This document shows, piece by piece, positions 19,501 to 29,648 of a DNA stretch of 64,000 nucleotides. The stretch is from Mortierella alpina (taxonomy: Eukaryota; Mortierellomycota; Mortierellomycetes; Mortierellales; Mortierellaceae): contig JANATF010000003.1 in the NCBI GenBank assembly GCA_029449245.1, positions 1,178,001 through 1,242,000 on the forward strand. The letters are read 5' to 3'. The first letter of the stretch is position 1; the number at the start of each line of letters is the position of its first letter. Under the pieces are notes generated by a model. It was not told the DNA's origin. It saw nothing but the letters and a program-made list of their open reading frames with translations, and did no database searches. The translations under genes and the position numbers were made by a program.

Positions 19501-21128
19501 TATTTCTATTTCTTCCGGTGTTCTTGTGTCCTCCTCCTCGTCTGTGAAAATGGAACCAGACAGGTGCGCAATGGATTCCAATGCCAGGTCTACAGTCTGG
19601 TTCTCATTATGCTGAGAGGGTGGATCGGAATTGGATATAGAAAGAGTATTCAGCGTCAGATGTGTTTTGGGAGAGACATTAATTAAGTTGGAGCCAGTGA
19701 GACTGGTCGGCTTACTTTGGTTCGCGCTCTGGTCTTTGTTGTTGTCTCCATTGCCGTTGTTAACCCATCTTTTGTTCTGCGATCTGTGGTTGTTATTGTA
19801 GTTGTTGTAGCCGTTGTTGTTTCTATTGTTGCTGTTATTGCGGAAGGGATGATGCCGAACAGTGTTGTTGCCATTGTTTGATGCATTATCCTGAGTGGTT
19901 CCCATGGGTCTTGCATGGCTGGCGCCGCATTCCTCGGCTCTATGGCCTGGTCTCCCGCAATTGTCGCATTGGATGTGGTCCTCTGTTGCGTGTCTGCCGC
20001 GACAGATGTTGCACCTAGCCGATCGAATCGGTCTGACAGCCGATCGAGTTCCGGTAATGGAAGGCTTGTTGACTGTGCCACTGGTGGGTTCTGCAGGCAA
20101 GTTGTCCGGTCCGAGACACTTAGACAAGATGTCACAGAACGTTGCGACAGTCGTGGGGTCTTCCATATTGTTGCCCGATCGAATGACATTCCTGACCGCG
20201 GACGGCAGCGAGCTGAGAAGGTGATTCACGAGATAGGTGGTATCACCTGTGACTTGAAATTGGTTGACTTTTTTCTGGACGCGCAGTGCAAAGGTCTTCC
20301 AGCTTTCATGTGGAAGTCGTCCTATTGTGGCCATGTCCCGGAGGCTTTGCTCACGTTCCTCAGGTGTGATGCAGGCCCTGAGAAATACGCGCTCTAGAGT
20401 GTCCACATCGTAAAGCTTTACGGGTTCCTCCTTGAGTGCCTCATTAAAAGCGTCGACATCCTCCTCACGATTGATCAGTAATCCTAAGTACCGTGCGCCG
20501 TCGTGCAGGAGAGCCTCAGGATTGATGGCTGGCACAACTTGTCTTTTAAATGCATCAATGTACTGTTGCGTGTTCGCGATTCCTCCTGGACCACGGAAGC
20601 GAGGCCAGTGATTGGGGATGTTAAGGAATGCAGGTTGCTGGTACGACCGGTTCCCATTTGTCTTGGAGGATGTAGAGGATTCCTGTGACCGGCGTTGCGC
20701 ATTGGGATCCGTACCGTCCATTTTGTTTGATGCTGCAAGTATGGTGTCATAGGCATCGATGATTGACTTGAGGTCCTTTATCTTGGCGGCACGAGCATGC
20801 AGAATTTTCTGCATATCCGGCAATCGGGTTTCGTATTTATCTGCTTGACTGGGGTTTTGTTGTATATGTCGCTTGATGGCGAGGAGCTTTCGTAGCTGTA
20901 GCTCTTGAATGTCCAGGAGTTCTTTCACAGTAGCTCGGGGTTCGGCTATATCGTCAGGGACGTCAATGTCTGATAGTTCAAATGGATCATCATCATCGGC
21001 CGTAGGGCTGGAATCACTAGTATCGTCGACATCCATCGCCATGGATTCTTCGCCAGCATAGCTCGGTTGAGTGGATGGACGGGTAGCTTCTGCTCCGATG
21101 ATGGCTGTGTGGGATGAAGAGTTCTCGT
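16511..21128 (-). CDS. pol: Y polyprotein, main segment (gag C-terminus to integrase)
   Basis: One uninterrupted frame of about 1,539 codons. Order: coiled N-terminal gag, capsid-like region, zinc knuckle 'CDNCGRPGHRAEEC', an Asn-rich spacer, protease with 'LLDPGASKSFID' (DPG in place of D-S/T-G), RT with 'FVDDIVVFS', RNase H 'GTDASNYGVGA', integrase zinc site ending 'CPECQRN', and DDE residues in 'VDLAGPF', 'QSDNGTEFVN' and 'GVAERHVK'. No gag stop or frameshift intervenes, unlike the A- and F-type elements. It continues N-terminally at 26736..26954 and C-terminally at 15113..15501. Confidence 0.93.
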
Positions 21129-21456
21129 TGTCGTGAATCTAGGCAGGGCAAGGACAGGATGACCTTTCACAAGGGCAGGAGGGAAGGGACAAGGGAAGTG
21201 GCAAGACAGGAGGGTTCAGGGTATGATCAAGGATGTATTCAAGTTACTAGGTAAAGAGCAACTGTACAGAGGGAACTACAGACTATATATACTAAACACT
21301 GAGCCCAGCGCGTAATGCCGCTTTGACCCATAGTCACCGGTCAGGACATAATTCAAGGCATTCAGTAAAAAGGGGGCGCATGTCGATAAGGCATTAAAAG
21401 GCGAAATAAGGCTTGACCTAGGATACTACGCTTATCCTAGGGCCGAGTACGCGACA
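21129..21456 (-). repeat. F1 3' LTR (328 bp)
   Basis: In minus sense TGTCGCGTAC...TTCACGACA. A CTAGGATA/TATCCTAG hairpin lies close to its start, and a 'tagtatatatag' TATA-like box follows. Confidence 0.95.
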
Positions 21457-21466
21457 ACCCCCCCAT

Positions 21467-24400
21467 TTAGGGCTGAGCTCCGCGAAGCGTAGGGCCGGGT
21501 TTGTGAGGGTGAGCATGATGAAACTGCTTGATGAGTCTCGGGGCGCCTTGAACCAACTCAGCAGGCTCCCAAGTGCGAGCAGATATGGGGTAGCCTTTCC
21601 AGTGGACATGGTAGAGGAGTCTGCCACGGGCCACTTTGGAGTCTAGGATGGCTTCGACTTCGAACTCCTCTTCTCCAGCAACGACGAGTGGAGGTAGAGG
21701 TTTAGGTGTCCGACCCGGGATCGTATCTTGGCGGAAACGCTCGAGGAGGCCGACGTGGAAGATCGGGTGGATCTTCATGGTACTTGGGAGATCCAGGCGG
21801 TATGAGCGAGTTCCAACCTTCTCGAGTATTTGAAAAGGGCCAACTCGTTTGTAGTCAAGTTTCTTGGCTGCCCGCTCGGTACGGAGATTTCGGGCGTCTA
21901 ACCAGACTTTGTCGCCAACACTGAAATCAGGCTGAGCTATTGTTTTGGTATCAAAATGTCGGGCGTGTCTTTCATTCGCAGACTGGATGTTGAACTTCAT
22001 CTCAGAATGAATGTCTAGAAGAGCCTTGATGTGGTCAGGGCAAGGGATGTTGTCCTTAGTCACCCGGGGTACGGTAACTGAGAACTTGGGGTGGAAACCA
22101 AAGTTAGCGAAGAAAGGAGTTGTCTTCGTGGACGAGTGTTCCGTGTTGTTGTAAGTGAACTCGGCGAGCGGGAGTAAAGTGCTCCAGTTTGACTGTTGAT
22201 AGTCGATATAACAGCGTAGGTACTGCTCGAGAATCGAGTTGACTCTCTCAGTCTGGCCGTCAGTCCTAGGATGGAATGCAGTAGAGAGGTTCTGCTCGAT
22301 CTGGAGAGCCTTGAAGACTGTCTTAGTGAACTTAGAAGTGAAGGTGACGCCTCTATCGGAGACGACATCGTCTGGAAGACCGTGGGCGGCGAAGACTTTT
22401 TCCAAGAAGAGCTGCACGGTACCCTCCGCGTCCACGGTATCTGTGGTAGGGGCAAAGTGAGCCATCTTCGTGAATCGATCGACGAAGACACATATCGCGG
22501 TGTAGCCCTTGGAGGCGGGCAGTTGAGTGATAAAGTCTACGGAGATCGAGGACCAGGGCCGATCAGGGATCGGCAAGGATTGCAGGAGGCCATACGGCTT
22601 GTGATTGCTTGACTTGCTACGTTGGCAAATATCGCATCCACCGACGTAATTCTTGATATATTGTCGCATGCTGGGCCAAAAGAACGTGCGAGAGGCAAGA
22701 TCAAATGTTTTAGTAATACCAAAGTGCCCCGCAGTGGGAGAATCGTGGCATTCTTCAAGGATCATTTTCTTGAGATCCGGGTCGTCGGGGACACAGACCA
22801 GGCCGTCATGTAGTAGAAGGCCGTCCTGGACAGAGTAGAGGCCGTCAGGGTCTGGCGTCTCAAGGTTCTCAGCAAGGATCGCGCTGAATGTAGGGTCGTT
22901 AGGAAGTGAATGCGTAATTAATTCTTGAATGGCTGACTTCTCTGGGAGCAGCGGCAGGGCTTGTAGGGCATTCAAAAATTGAATTGGTGGCAGGAGGGTT
23001 AAGGCGGTCTTGCTTAGTGCAGCCGCACTCCCCTCCTCAGGTTTGTCTCTCCGAGACAAAGAGTCAGCCGCAGCGTTCTGCGAGCCAGGGCGGTATTTGA
23101 TGACAAAATTATAGTCCGATAGGACTTCAGACCAGCGGACCTGGCGACGGCTAAGGTTGCGGGTGGTTGTAAAATATTCCAGATTGCGGTGGTCAGTAAG
23201 GACGACTGTGGTAGAGGCTGAGAACTCAAGGTAGTGTCGCCAGTGCTTGAAGGCGCACACAATGGCTAACAGTTCTTTGTCATAGATCTGGTAATTCATT
23301 TCCGCAGGCAGGAGTTTTCTGGAGTAGAAGGCAACAGGGTGGAGGTGGTCATCGTCATCATATTGGCTGCAAACTCCTCCGAGGGCGTAGTCGGAGGCAT
23401 CGACTTCGATGACACACGCTTTTGTGTGATCAAAGTGACGGAGGATCGGGCCAGACATCAAACGAGCTTTGAGTTCTTCAAAAGCGTCTTGCGCGGCTCT
23501 TGACCAAATGAACTTGGCATTCTTCTTGAGCAGAGTGGTGAGAGGGGTGGCTACTTTGGAGTAGTTCTTGACGAAGCGGCGGTAGAAGTTAGCGAGTCCG
23601 AGGAACACCTGAATGTCAAAAGCTGATTTAGGGGTAGCCCATTCTTGAATGGCGGCCACCTTGGCAGGATCCATCGAGATGCCGTTAACACCAATGATGA
23701 ATCCCAGGAACGAGACCTCTTGCTTATCGAACGCACATTTCTCGAGTTTCAGACAGATGCCCGCAGCTTCTAATTTCTTGAGGACCTTTTTGACTTGTGC
23801 GGTGTGCTCGTCAAGTGATTCGGAATATATGAGAATATCGTCAAGGTAGACAACAACAAAATCATCCAAGTAGTCGCGCAGGACGTCGTTCACGAACGCT
23901 TGGAAGGTTCCTGGGGCATTCATGAGCCCGAATGGCATGACTTGATACTCAAAGTGACCGTAACGACAGCGAAACGCGGTTTTCCACTCGTCGCCTTTCG
24001 CTATTCGGAGAAGGTTGTAGGCACCACGCATGTCCAATTTGGTAAAATACTTGGCTTTTCCTAACTGGTCAAACGTTTCGGAGATCAGTGGTAAAGGGCA
24101 TCGATTGGGAGTTGTGATTTTGTTAAGTCCCCGGTAATCGACACAAAGGCGAAGGGAACCGTCTTTTTTCTTGACAAAGAGAATGGGCGCTCCGGCTGGG
24201 GATTCCGAGCGGCGAATGAAACCTTTAGCCAGGTTTTCTTTGAGATATTCGTGTAGGGCCTTGAGCTCCGTCTGCGAGAGATTGTAGACAGGCCCAAAAG
24301 GTACGTTGGCGCCTTCTGCAATGGGAATACTATGGTCGTAGGGTCGGTGTGGCGGGAGTTTGTCCGCCTGAGTCTTGGAGAACACTTGAGAGTATTCAGC

Positions 24401-25156
24401 GTATTTTTCAGGGAGCTGGATTGTTGGTTCATCATCACTAAGAGTCGCGGTAGACAATTCTTCGACTTGAGAGATGTCCATCATGTAGCCTACACCCTGT
24501 CCCTGCTTGAGCAATTGACAGAAATTGGCGTTGCTGACCAGGGCAATATCCATGGAAGTTGGGTTTCTGACAGGGACAGGCACAGGTGGGTAAATGATAG
24601 TAATTGGTGCAGGTTTGAGAACTAGAGGAGGGGAAGCAGAGCGTGTTTGACTGGCGAAGGGCAGGATAGAAGTAGGTAGTGTGGATCGAGCAAGATGTGA
24701 CAAGGCAGAGAAGTTGTGATTTTGAGTGCAGGCGAGAGTCACTGTTCTCTGATCCCAGTTGATGGAGGGGCTGTGCTTTTTTAGCCAGTCCATTCCAAGG
24801 ATCACAGAATAGTTACCGAGCGTGATGAGTTGAAAGGAATGTACTTCAAAATGTTCTGGGCTGGATTGCATGACAAGACGAGTGGAGTGGTGGGAAGAGT
24901 GGATGGTACCATTGGCGAGGGCAATGTTGAGTTGTTGATCGACAATGGGTAGGTGATGTACTTTGGCGAGGTTCTGATGAATGAAGGAAATTGTAGCCCC
25001 AGAATCAATCATGGCATTGACGGGGAGGGAGGACCCCTGGAAATACAGAGTGACAGGAATGGTGATGGGAGCGGAGTCGTGGATAGGGTCGTGAACAGGA
25101 GAAACATTGAAAAGTTGGCCTAGATGGGCTTCTCCACTCTTTACTAGGCGTCGTCG
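21467..25156 (-). CDS. pol: Pol of element F1
   Basis: 1,229 residues from the -1 slip point; the first in-frame ATG (25012) is already in the protease. Protease 'MIDSGATISFIH' has the standard DSG. RT has 'YLDDILIYS', RNase H 'EVDASDYALGG' and 'LTDHRNLEYF'. The integrase zinc site ends 'CDICQRSK' and the DDE residues lie in 'VDFITQLP', 'SDRGVTFTS' and 'QTERVNSI'. The C-terminal chromodomain has 'YHVHWKGYPISARTWEP'. It ends next to the 3' LTR. Intact by eye and highly similar to F2 pol. Confidence 0.95.
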   Translation of the reverse strand, partial: RRRLVKSGEAHLGQLFNVSPVHDPIHDSAPITIPVTLYFQGSSLPVNAMIDSGATISFIHQNLAKVHHLPIVDQQLNIALANGTIHSSHHSTRLVMQSSPEHFEVHSFQLITLGNYSVILGMDWLKKHSPSINWDQRTVTLACTQNHNFSALSHLARSTLPTSILPFASQTRSASPPLVLKPAPITIIYPPVPVPVRNPTSMDIALVSNANFCQLLKQGQGVGYMMDISQVEELSTATLSDDEPTIQLPEKYAEYSQVFSKTQADKLPPHRPYDHSIPIAEGANVPFGPVYNLSQTELKALHEYLKENLAKGFIRRSESPAGAPILFVKKKDGSLRLCVDYRGLNKITTPNRCPLPLISETFDQLGKAKYFTKLDMRGAYNLLRIAKGDEWKTAFRCRYGHFEYQVMPFGLMNAPGTFQAFVNDVLRDYLDDFVVVYLDDILIYSESLDEHTAQVKKVLKKLEAAGICLKLEKCAFDKQEVSFLGFIIGVNGISMDPAKVAAIQEWATPKSAFDIQVFLGLANFYRRFVKNYSKVATPLTTLLKKNAKFIWSRAAQDAFEELKARLMSGPILRHFDHTKACVIEVDASDYALGGVCSQYDDDDHLHPVAFYSRKLLPAEMNYQIYDKELLAIVCAFKHWRHYLEFSASTTVVLTDHRNLEYFTTTRNLSRRQVRWSEVLSDYNFVIKYRPGSQNAAADSLSRRDKPEEGSAAALSKTALTLLPPIQFLNALQALPLLPEKSAIQELITHSLPNDPTFSAILAENLETPDPDGLYSVQDGLLLHDGLVCVPDDPDLKKMILEECHDSPTAGHFGITKTFDLASRTFFWPSMRQYIKNYVGGCDICQRSKSSNHKPYGLLQSLPIPDRPWSSISVDFITQLPASKGYTAICVFVDRFTKMAHFAPTTDTVDAEGTVQLFLEKVFAAHGLPDDVVSDRGVTFTSKFTKTVFKALQIEQNLSTAFHPRTDGQTERVNSILEQYLRCYIDYQQSNWSTLLPLAEFTYNNTEHSSTKTTPFFANFGFHPKFSVTVPRVTKDNIPCPDHIKALLDIHSEMKFNIQSANERHARHFDTKTIAQPDFSVGDKVWLDARNLRTERAAKKLDYKRVGPFQILEKVGTRSYRLDLPSTMKIHPIFHVGLLERFRQDTIPGRTPKPLPPLVVAGEEEFEVEAILDSKVARGRLLYHVHWKGYPISARTWEPAELVQGAPRLIKQFHHAHPHKPGPTLRGAQP

Positions 25157-25162
25157 TTTCCC
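25118..25162 (-). promoter_or_regulatory. -1 frameshift cassette of F1
   Basis: GGGAAAC at 25162..25156 in gag register (GGA AAC). A 6-nt spacer gacgac is followed by a stem GCCTAG (25149..25144, containing the gag TAG) / CTAGGC (25123..25118). The stem is conserved in F2 with a different spacer sequence of the same length. Confidence 0.85.
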
Positions 25163-26358
25163 AAATCGAACACGAAGGGGCTAGTGTTGGCAGTGGTGGC
25201 ACTAGAGAGAGTGTGTTGAGCCTTGTTACCGAGTCTGGTGTTCGCGGGTTTGGTGGGACACTCCTTAACCCAGTGTCCCTCCAAACCACAGTAGCTACAG
25301 AGATCGTTATCTCTGCGTCGCTGTTTTTCTTCGGCGCTCACAGGGCGGTGCTGGGCTTGGCTGAGGTCCATGGCCATGGACGGGGCGGCAACGGACGCGG
25401 CGGGAGCGAATGGTCGCGGGACGGAAACAGGGGTCGAGTTGCGGGCGCTATTCAAGGTTGTTGTGGAACGAACAGGTTGTCTTTGCAGAAAGTAACCATA
25501 TTGGCGAGTGTCGATCTCAATAGCCAAATCAGAGAACTCATAGAACGTGCGCGGTTCCTCCTGGCGTGACATGGTTTCTTGGACCGATTCTTTGAGGCCA
25601 ATCCGGTACTGGGAGATTTTGGCAGCGTCGTTCCACTCGGTATCGGCAACCAACTGGACAAACTTATTGGTGTAGTCCAACGCCGAGCCTTTTTGCTTCA
25701 AGGCGCGGAGTTGAGACTCGGCCACGATGTGGGCGTTGGTGACGCCGAAATTCTTGGTCATGACCGACCAAAACTTATCAAGGCTGCTAATGATCGCGGG
25801 TCTTACTTCGTCATCCAGCTTAAAAGCAGGGATGTGCTTTTCCATATACTTATAGGCCGCGGTGTCCCCCAGACGGGAGATGATGAACATGATTTTAGAG
25901 GCATCCGTTGGATGCTGCGAGCTCTGAGCCAAGAAGTACAGCTCCAGCTGAGACTGGAAAGTTTTCCAGTCTTCTCTTTTACCAGTGAACTTCTCGGGGG
26001 AGTCGATCTTGGGCTTGGCCACCGACTGAGTCTTGGTGGCTTCGGCAAGGGTCTTGAGGCCCCGGAGCATATCTTTCTGGAAGGTATTGTTCTCGTTGAT
26101 GGCATTCAGAGCAATGATCTGTCCTTCGATCGTTTTGAATCTTGGTTCGACCATTTTGATGAGATCCTCGACGAAACTATGGTTGGTCTGTAAGAACTTG
26201 AGGAGGGGTCCGTACGCGGTGAGCTGGCTTTCGAGCGACTGAACGCGGTTTTTGAGATCCGCTACGACCGGGCTGGCTTGCTCGAGGAGAGTGTCCTCGA
26301 TGGTTTTGACACGAGTTTGGAGGGCTTCAAAATTCTGGTTGGCGGTTTCGAGACTCAT
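25144..26358 (-). CDS. gag: Gag of element F1
   Basis: 404 residues. The N-terminal about 110 residues are predicted coiled coil ('NFEALQTRVKTIEDTL'). The capsid-like core has 'PEKFTGKREDWKTFQSQLE' and 'LDYTNKFVQLVADTEW'. A single zinc knuckle, 'CSYCGLEGHWVKEC', lies near the C-terminus. It forms the particle and packages element RNA. A 'MAMDLSQAQHR' segment precedes the knuckle in all three F copies. Confidence 0.93.
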   Translation of the reverse strand: MSLETANQNFEALQTRVKTIEDTLLEQASPVVADLKNRVQSLESQLTAYGPLLKFLQTNHSFVEDLIKMVEPRFKTIEGQIIALNAINENNTFQKDMLRGLKTLAEATKTQSVAKPKIDSPEKFTGKREDWKTFQSQLELYFLAQSSQHPTDASKIMFIISRLGDTAAYKYMEKHIPAFKLDDEVRPAIISSLDKFWSVMTKNFGVTNAHIVAESQLRALKQKGSALDYTNKFVQLVADTEWNDAAKISQYRIGLKESVQETMSRQEEPRTFYEFSDLAIEIDTRQYGYFLQRQPVRSTTTLNSARNSTPVSVPRPFAPAASVAAPSMAMDLSQAQHRPVSAEEKQRRRDNDLCSYCGLEGHWVKECPTKPANTRLGNKAQHTLSSATTANTSPFVFDLGNDDA

Positions 26359-26407
26359 GGCTGGGCAGGGACGTGGGTAGAAAGGTCAAAGTTGTTTGAC
26401 CTAGTAA

Positions 26408-26735
26408 TGTCGTGAATCTAGGCAGGGCAAGGACAGGATGACCTTTCACAAGGGCAGGAGGGAAGGGACAAGGGAAGTGGCAAGACAGGAGGGTTCAGGG
26501 TATGATCAAGGATGTATTCAAGTTACTAGGTAAAGAGCAACTGTACAGAGGGAACTACAGACTATATATACTAAACACTGAGCCCAGCGCGTAATGCCGC
26601 TTTGACCCATAGTCACCGGTCAGGACATAATTCAAGGCATTCAGTAAAAAGGGGGCGCATGTCGATAAGGCATTAAAAGGCGAAATAAGGCTTGACCTAG
26701 GATACTACGCTTATCCTAGGGCCGAGTACGCGACA
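26408..26735 (-). repeat. F1 5' LTR (328 bp)
   Basis: Appears identical to 21129..21456. Downstream (26407 and below, minus sense) is TTACTAGGTCAAAC, not a TGG-type primer site; the same sequence follows the LTRs of F2 and F3. Confidence 0.95.
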
Positions 26736-26954
26736 CTCGTCGTCTTGATGAGGTTGCGGTATTTCCTGTTGCCCGTTGCCCTCCTGGTTACCAAGTTCGG
26801 TGTTTTCGGGTTCCAGAGTGTTACTGTGGGAACTGTTGGATACCTCAGCTGGCGCCGTTACTGAATTATTCAAGTTATCCTCCACTGCACCGGTTGGCAT
26901 CGTGGGAATGGAGCTTAGGCGTGCTTTTCCCTTGTTGGGGCGTTTCGAAGTCAT
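26736..26954 (-). CDS. gag: Y polyprotein, N-terminal segment
   Basis: The ATG at 26954..26952 opens the Y polyprotein (MTSKRPNKGKARL...). After 73 codons the frame runs into F1 at the ctcgt target and continues at 21123 downward in frame. The ATG at 21042 would therefore be a false start if F1 were ignored. The sequence is Ser/Asn/Glu-rich with no recognised domain. Confidence 0.85.
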
Positions 26955-27359
26955 TGGTGACCTAAATACAAGTGACCTGAATTTCCGTTAGAGTCTGGTG
27001 CTACCTGATTGGCAGAAAAGTTTTTCCTTGCAGGCTGTGGCCAATAGGATTTTGTAGATAATTTGCTGTGCTTCTAACTTATTGCTAAGCTGCAGAGAAT
27101 TGAGCGTTCTGAGGAGTGAGCGGTTAACCACAAACACTTCCTCAGCGGGTGTGTTTGGAAGAGTACGGTTGAACGCTGTACGAATCTTCAAATGATGTGA
27201 TGAGAAGAGGTGTGGTTGAACGCAGCACGCTTTCTTCAGGGTGAGATTATTTTGCGGACTGAGCCGATGGTACTGAAAGGTACGGGGTTATAGATGGATG
27301 GATGGATGTGATACTATGTTTCGCAATCCAAAGATCCTTCAATTCTTCATTCAAAAAAA
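26955..27359 (-). other. Y 5' leader, noncoding
   Basis: Between the Y 5' LTR and the first ATG. T-rich next to the LTR ('tttttttgaatgaag' in minus sense), with no TGG primer site. Includes a short ggat microsatellite (about 27292..27308). No gene seen. Confidence 0.6.
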
Positions 27360-27517
27360 TGAGAAGTAGCAGGCAAATTACCAAGAATGAATGAGAACAA
27401 GAGAGGGATCTTTAATGACAGGCTCTAGGGTGCCTTAAATAGTGGCGGGTCCCTGGTGGCTGAGTGCTCTGCTAGCTATCTGACTGCACATACTATGTTA
27501 AGGGTCAATATACAACA
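27360..27517 (-). repeat. Element Y 5' LTR (158 bp)
   Basis: One mismatch relative to 14745..14902. It is followed by the second cgact. Confidence 0.92.
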
Positions 27518-27799
27518 CGACTTGTCGGTATCCGCGTAGTACTTCTTGAGCTTCTCATATGCCGCTGTGACGCCTTGGCATATGTCTGGGTAATGAGCCC
27601 TATTCTTACTCAGAAATTCCTCCAGAGACTTCATCATGTTGTTGTAAATAATAATCGTCAGCGGAATAGTAACATATGTCTTGCTGGCGCAAGCGTCTGT
27701 CGTCAGTCTGTCGAAAGTCTCGAGAAGGTCTCTCAGAAGTTTAAGACCTCGCCACTCCGCCTCCTCAATAATCATATCATCCAGTCCGTCTGTCGCAAG
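27518..27799 (-). pseudogene. hAT transposase, internal segment
   Basis: Encodes 'EEAEWRGLKLLRDLLETFDR' and 'MMKSLEEFLSKNRAHYPDI', matching the middle of BED-hAT transposases. On its upstream side it joins 28782..28938 in frame across the 8-bp target of M; downstream it joins 14744 across Y. Confidence 0.8.
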
Positions 27800-28773
27800 T
27801 ACGGTTTCTCAAGAATATTCGACATTCGACATTCGACTCGGGTTTGATTCGACTTTTCGAATACGAATTGTGATATTCTCTAGGGGTAAACTTACAATAC
27901 TAACTGGGGAACTGAAGTCAACGAGAACAAGAGAGGGTTTTATTGTGGACAGGGATCTGGAGGACTTAAATAGCTCCTCCAGACACCGGTCACGGGAACT
28001 CTTAATAATCGTAGAAGTAAAAAGGGAGGTGCGACTCAGGTACATACGTGCCTGAGCCCCACACCAGCATAAAACACCACACGAATGATGGGTCTATTCG
28101 ACTCGACACTTGTCGAATGATACTCCATTCGACTCGACATCCATTCGACTCGACAACCATTCGACTCGACAGCCATTCGACTCGACACTCCATTCGACAT
28201 GGCTCTCATTAGACTCGACGGATATTCGACTCGACACTCATTCGACTCGACACTCCATTCGACTCGACACTCATTCGACTCGACTGATACTCGACTCGAC
28301 TCTCATCCGGCTCGACGGATATTCGACAAATAGACTGAAAAAGGTCGATTCAAGTAATACAGCTAGTGGAATGAGCGTCGAGTCGAGTATCTGTCGGGTC
28401 AGTTGAAGATCGGGTGAAATATCCGTCGAGCCGGATGACTTTCGAGTGGAATATCAGTCGCGTCGAATGAGTGTCGAGTCGATTATCAGTCGAGTCGAAT
28501 GGCTATCGAGTCGAATATCAGTCGAGTCGAATGGCTATCGAGTCGAATATCAGTCGAGTCGAATGGCTGTCGAGTCGATTATCAGTCGAGTCGAATGACT
28601 GTCGAGCCGAATATCGTCGAGTCGAATGCTGTCGAGTCGAATGATGGTCGAGTCGAATAACGCTTTCATTCGACATAGGTCGAGTCGAACGTATTCGACA
28701 TTCGACACGAGAAAGTCGAGTCGAACCCGAATGGGGTGCATATTCGACTCGACTCGACGTTTGAGAAACCGTG
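27800..28773. mobile_element. M: small non-autonomous hAT relative, TSD gtcgcaag
   Basis: Termini TACGGTTTCTCAA and its complement ending ...GAAACCGTG, with a perfect 8-bp duplication gtcgcaag (27792..27799 and 28774..28781). The body is arrays of 16-bp units built on TCGACTCGA/TCGAGTCGA rather than the TCGGATCGA of the larger hAT. No transposase. About 756 bp without the solo LTR it contains. It lies in a transposase exon whose frame closes without it. Confidence 0.88.
27869..28081 (-). repeat. Solo LTR, B-related, TSD cgaat
   Basis: 213 bp, clearly related to the 211-bp LTR of B (shared 'gtacctgagtcgcacctccc' and the 'gaatatcaca' end) but diverged in the middle. Flanked by cgaat on both sides (27864..27868 and 28082..28086). 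Confidence 0.88.
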
Positions 28774-28938
28774 GTCGCAAGCACCGAGCTGTAGGCAGCC
28801 TTGCACTCCACGGCACGTTTGATCATAAAATACGTGGACCCCCACCGCGTGCAGACATCAAGCAAAGGTGAAAGCCCCTGCCGGTGTTCTTCAGATGCGC
28901 TCTCCTCCCTAAATCTCTCAAGTCGTGGTGGTGAACGC
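28774..28938 (-). pseudogene. hAT transposase, exon after the H-bearing intron
   Basis: The acceptor 'ctctttag' precedes a split Arg codon, then the hAT-typical 'RSPPRLERFREE' and 'LLDVCTRWGSTYFMIKRA'. The exon is cut by M at its 3' side. Confidence 0.8.
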
Positions 28939-29029
28939 CTAAAGAGTAAAAACCGCGTAAAAAAACGATATATCAGTAAAATAACAAAATATATACACGC
29001 AGCTGGGCGCACAGTACGGACGGTAGCGC

Positions 29030-29619
29030 TGTGGTGAAGTAACTCTCTCTTGTATATAAGGTGCTTGGGGAGCTGAAAGGTGTACAAGAGTTACCTCCGC
29101 ACGTTTTGGTACTGAGCAAGGTCGATGTTCGGGGACGAGCAACGGCGGGGGGAAAGTGTGAATGAAACATATAGGAAACTCGGGGAGCAATTCCGCATCT
29201 CGTCATAGTGTATCGATGTATCCGAAGTTCTACCAGTGAAGGAGACCTCGGACACATAGAGAGGTGGTACAATTGATCATAATAACCAGATCAAAGGGGT
29301 CGACAACTGGGAGGGGCACAAGTTGAGGAAAAAGTAATACGATGAAGAACGCGGCACCCGTCCTTACTCTTGCTCGATCGCCTATTCCGTGTGCGGAGCG
29401 ACAAGCTATGGCAAGGCAATACCAATCCTACAGTAGGGGTATCAGAGAAAGTGGGAAAGCAAGCGTTGTTTTCAAGGCTATCTAAAACATGATGTTCAAA
29501 CTCGAGTGGAAGAAAAAAGGACCCGGAACAAAATTTGTTCTCTGCCCGGTATTTATTTTCACGCAGCACACAAACTCAAGAATGCTATTTTTACTCCAAA
29601 CTGCAACCGCTTCATCACA
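29030..29619. repeat. Solo LTR of element H family, TSD gcgc
   Basis: 590 bp with the same ends as H and slightly more diverged than the H pair. The 4-bp duplications gcgc (29026..29029 and 29620..29623) agree with the 4-bp TSDs of H and W. It sits inside an intron of the hAT transposase (donor GTAAAATC near 29648, acceptor near 28939). Confidence 0.85.
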
Positions 29620-29648
29620 GCGCACAGCAACGATGTAGCAGATTTTAC

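Larger units (their letters stand above)
21129..26735 (-). mobile_element. Element F1: intact gypsy chromovirus, TSD ctcgt
   Basis: 5,607 bp with 328-bp LTRs that look identical. The ctcgt duplications are at 21124..21128 and 26736..26740. It is inserted in the gag part of Y. Gag and pol are in -1 relation. Confidence 0.95.
14745..27517 (-). mobile_element. Element Y: Tf1-like gypsy with a single gag-pol ORF, TSD cgact
   Basis: 158-bp LTRs at both ends differ at one base (gctccagg versus gctctagg). The TSD is cgact (14740..14744 and 27518..27522). It inserted in the hAT transposase and was later hit by F1 and by W. Its own length is about 6.15 kb. A purine tract (gaggaggaggg) precedes the 3' LTR. 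No TGG-type primer site follows the 5' LTR, where a T-rich run is found instead. Confidence 0.93.
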
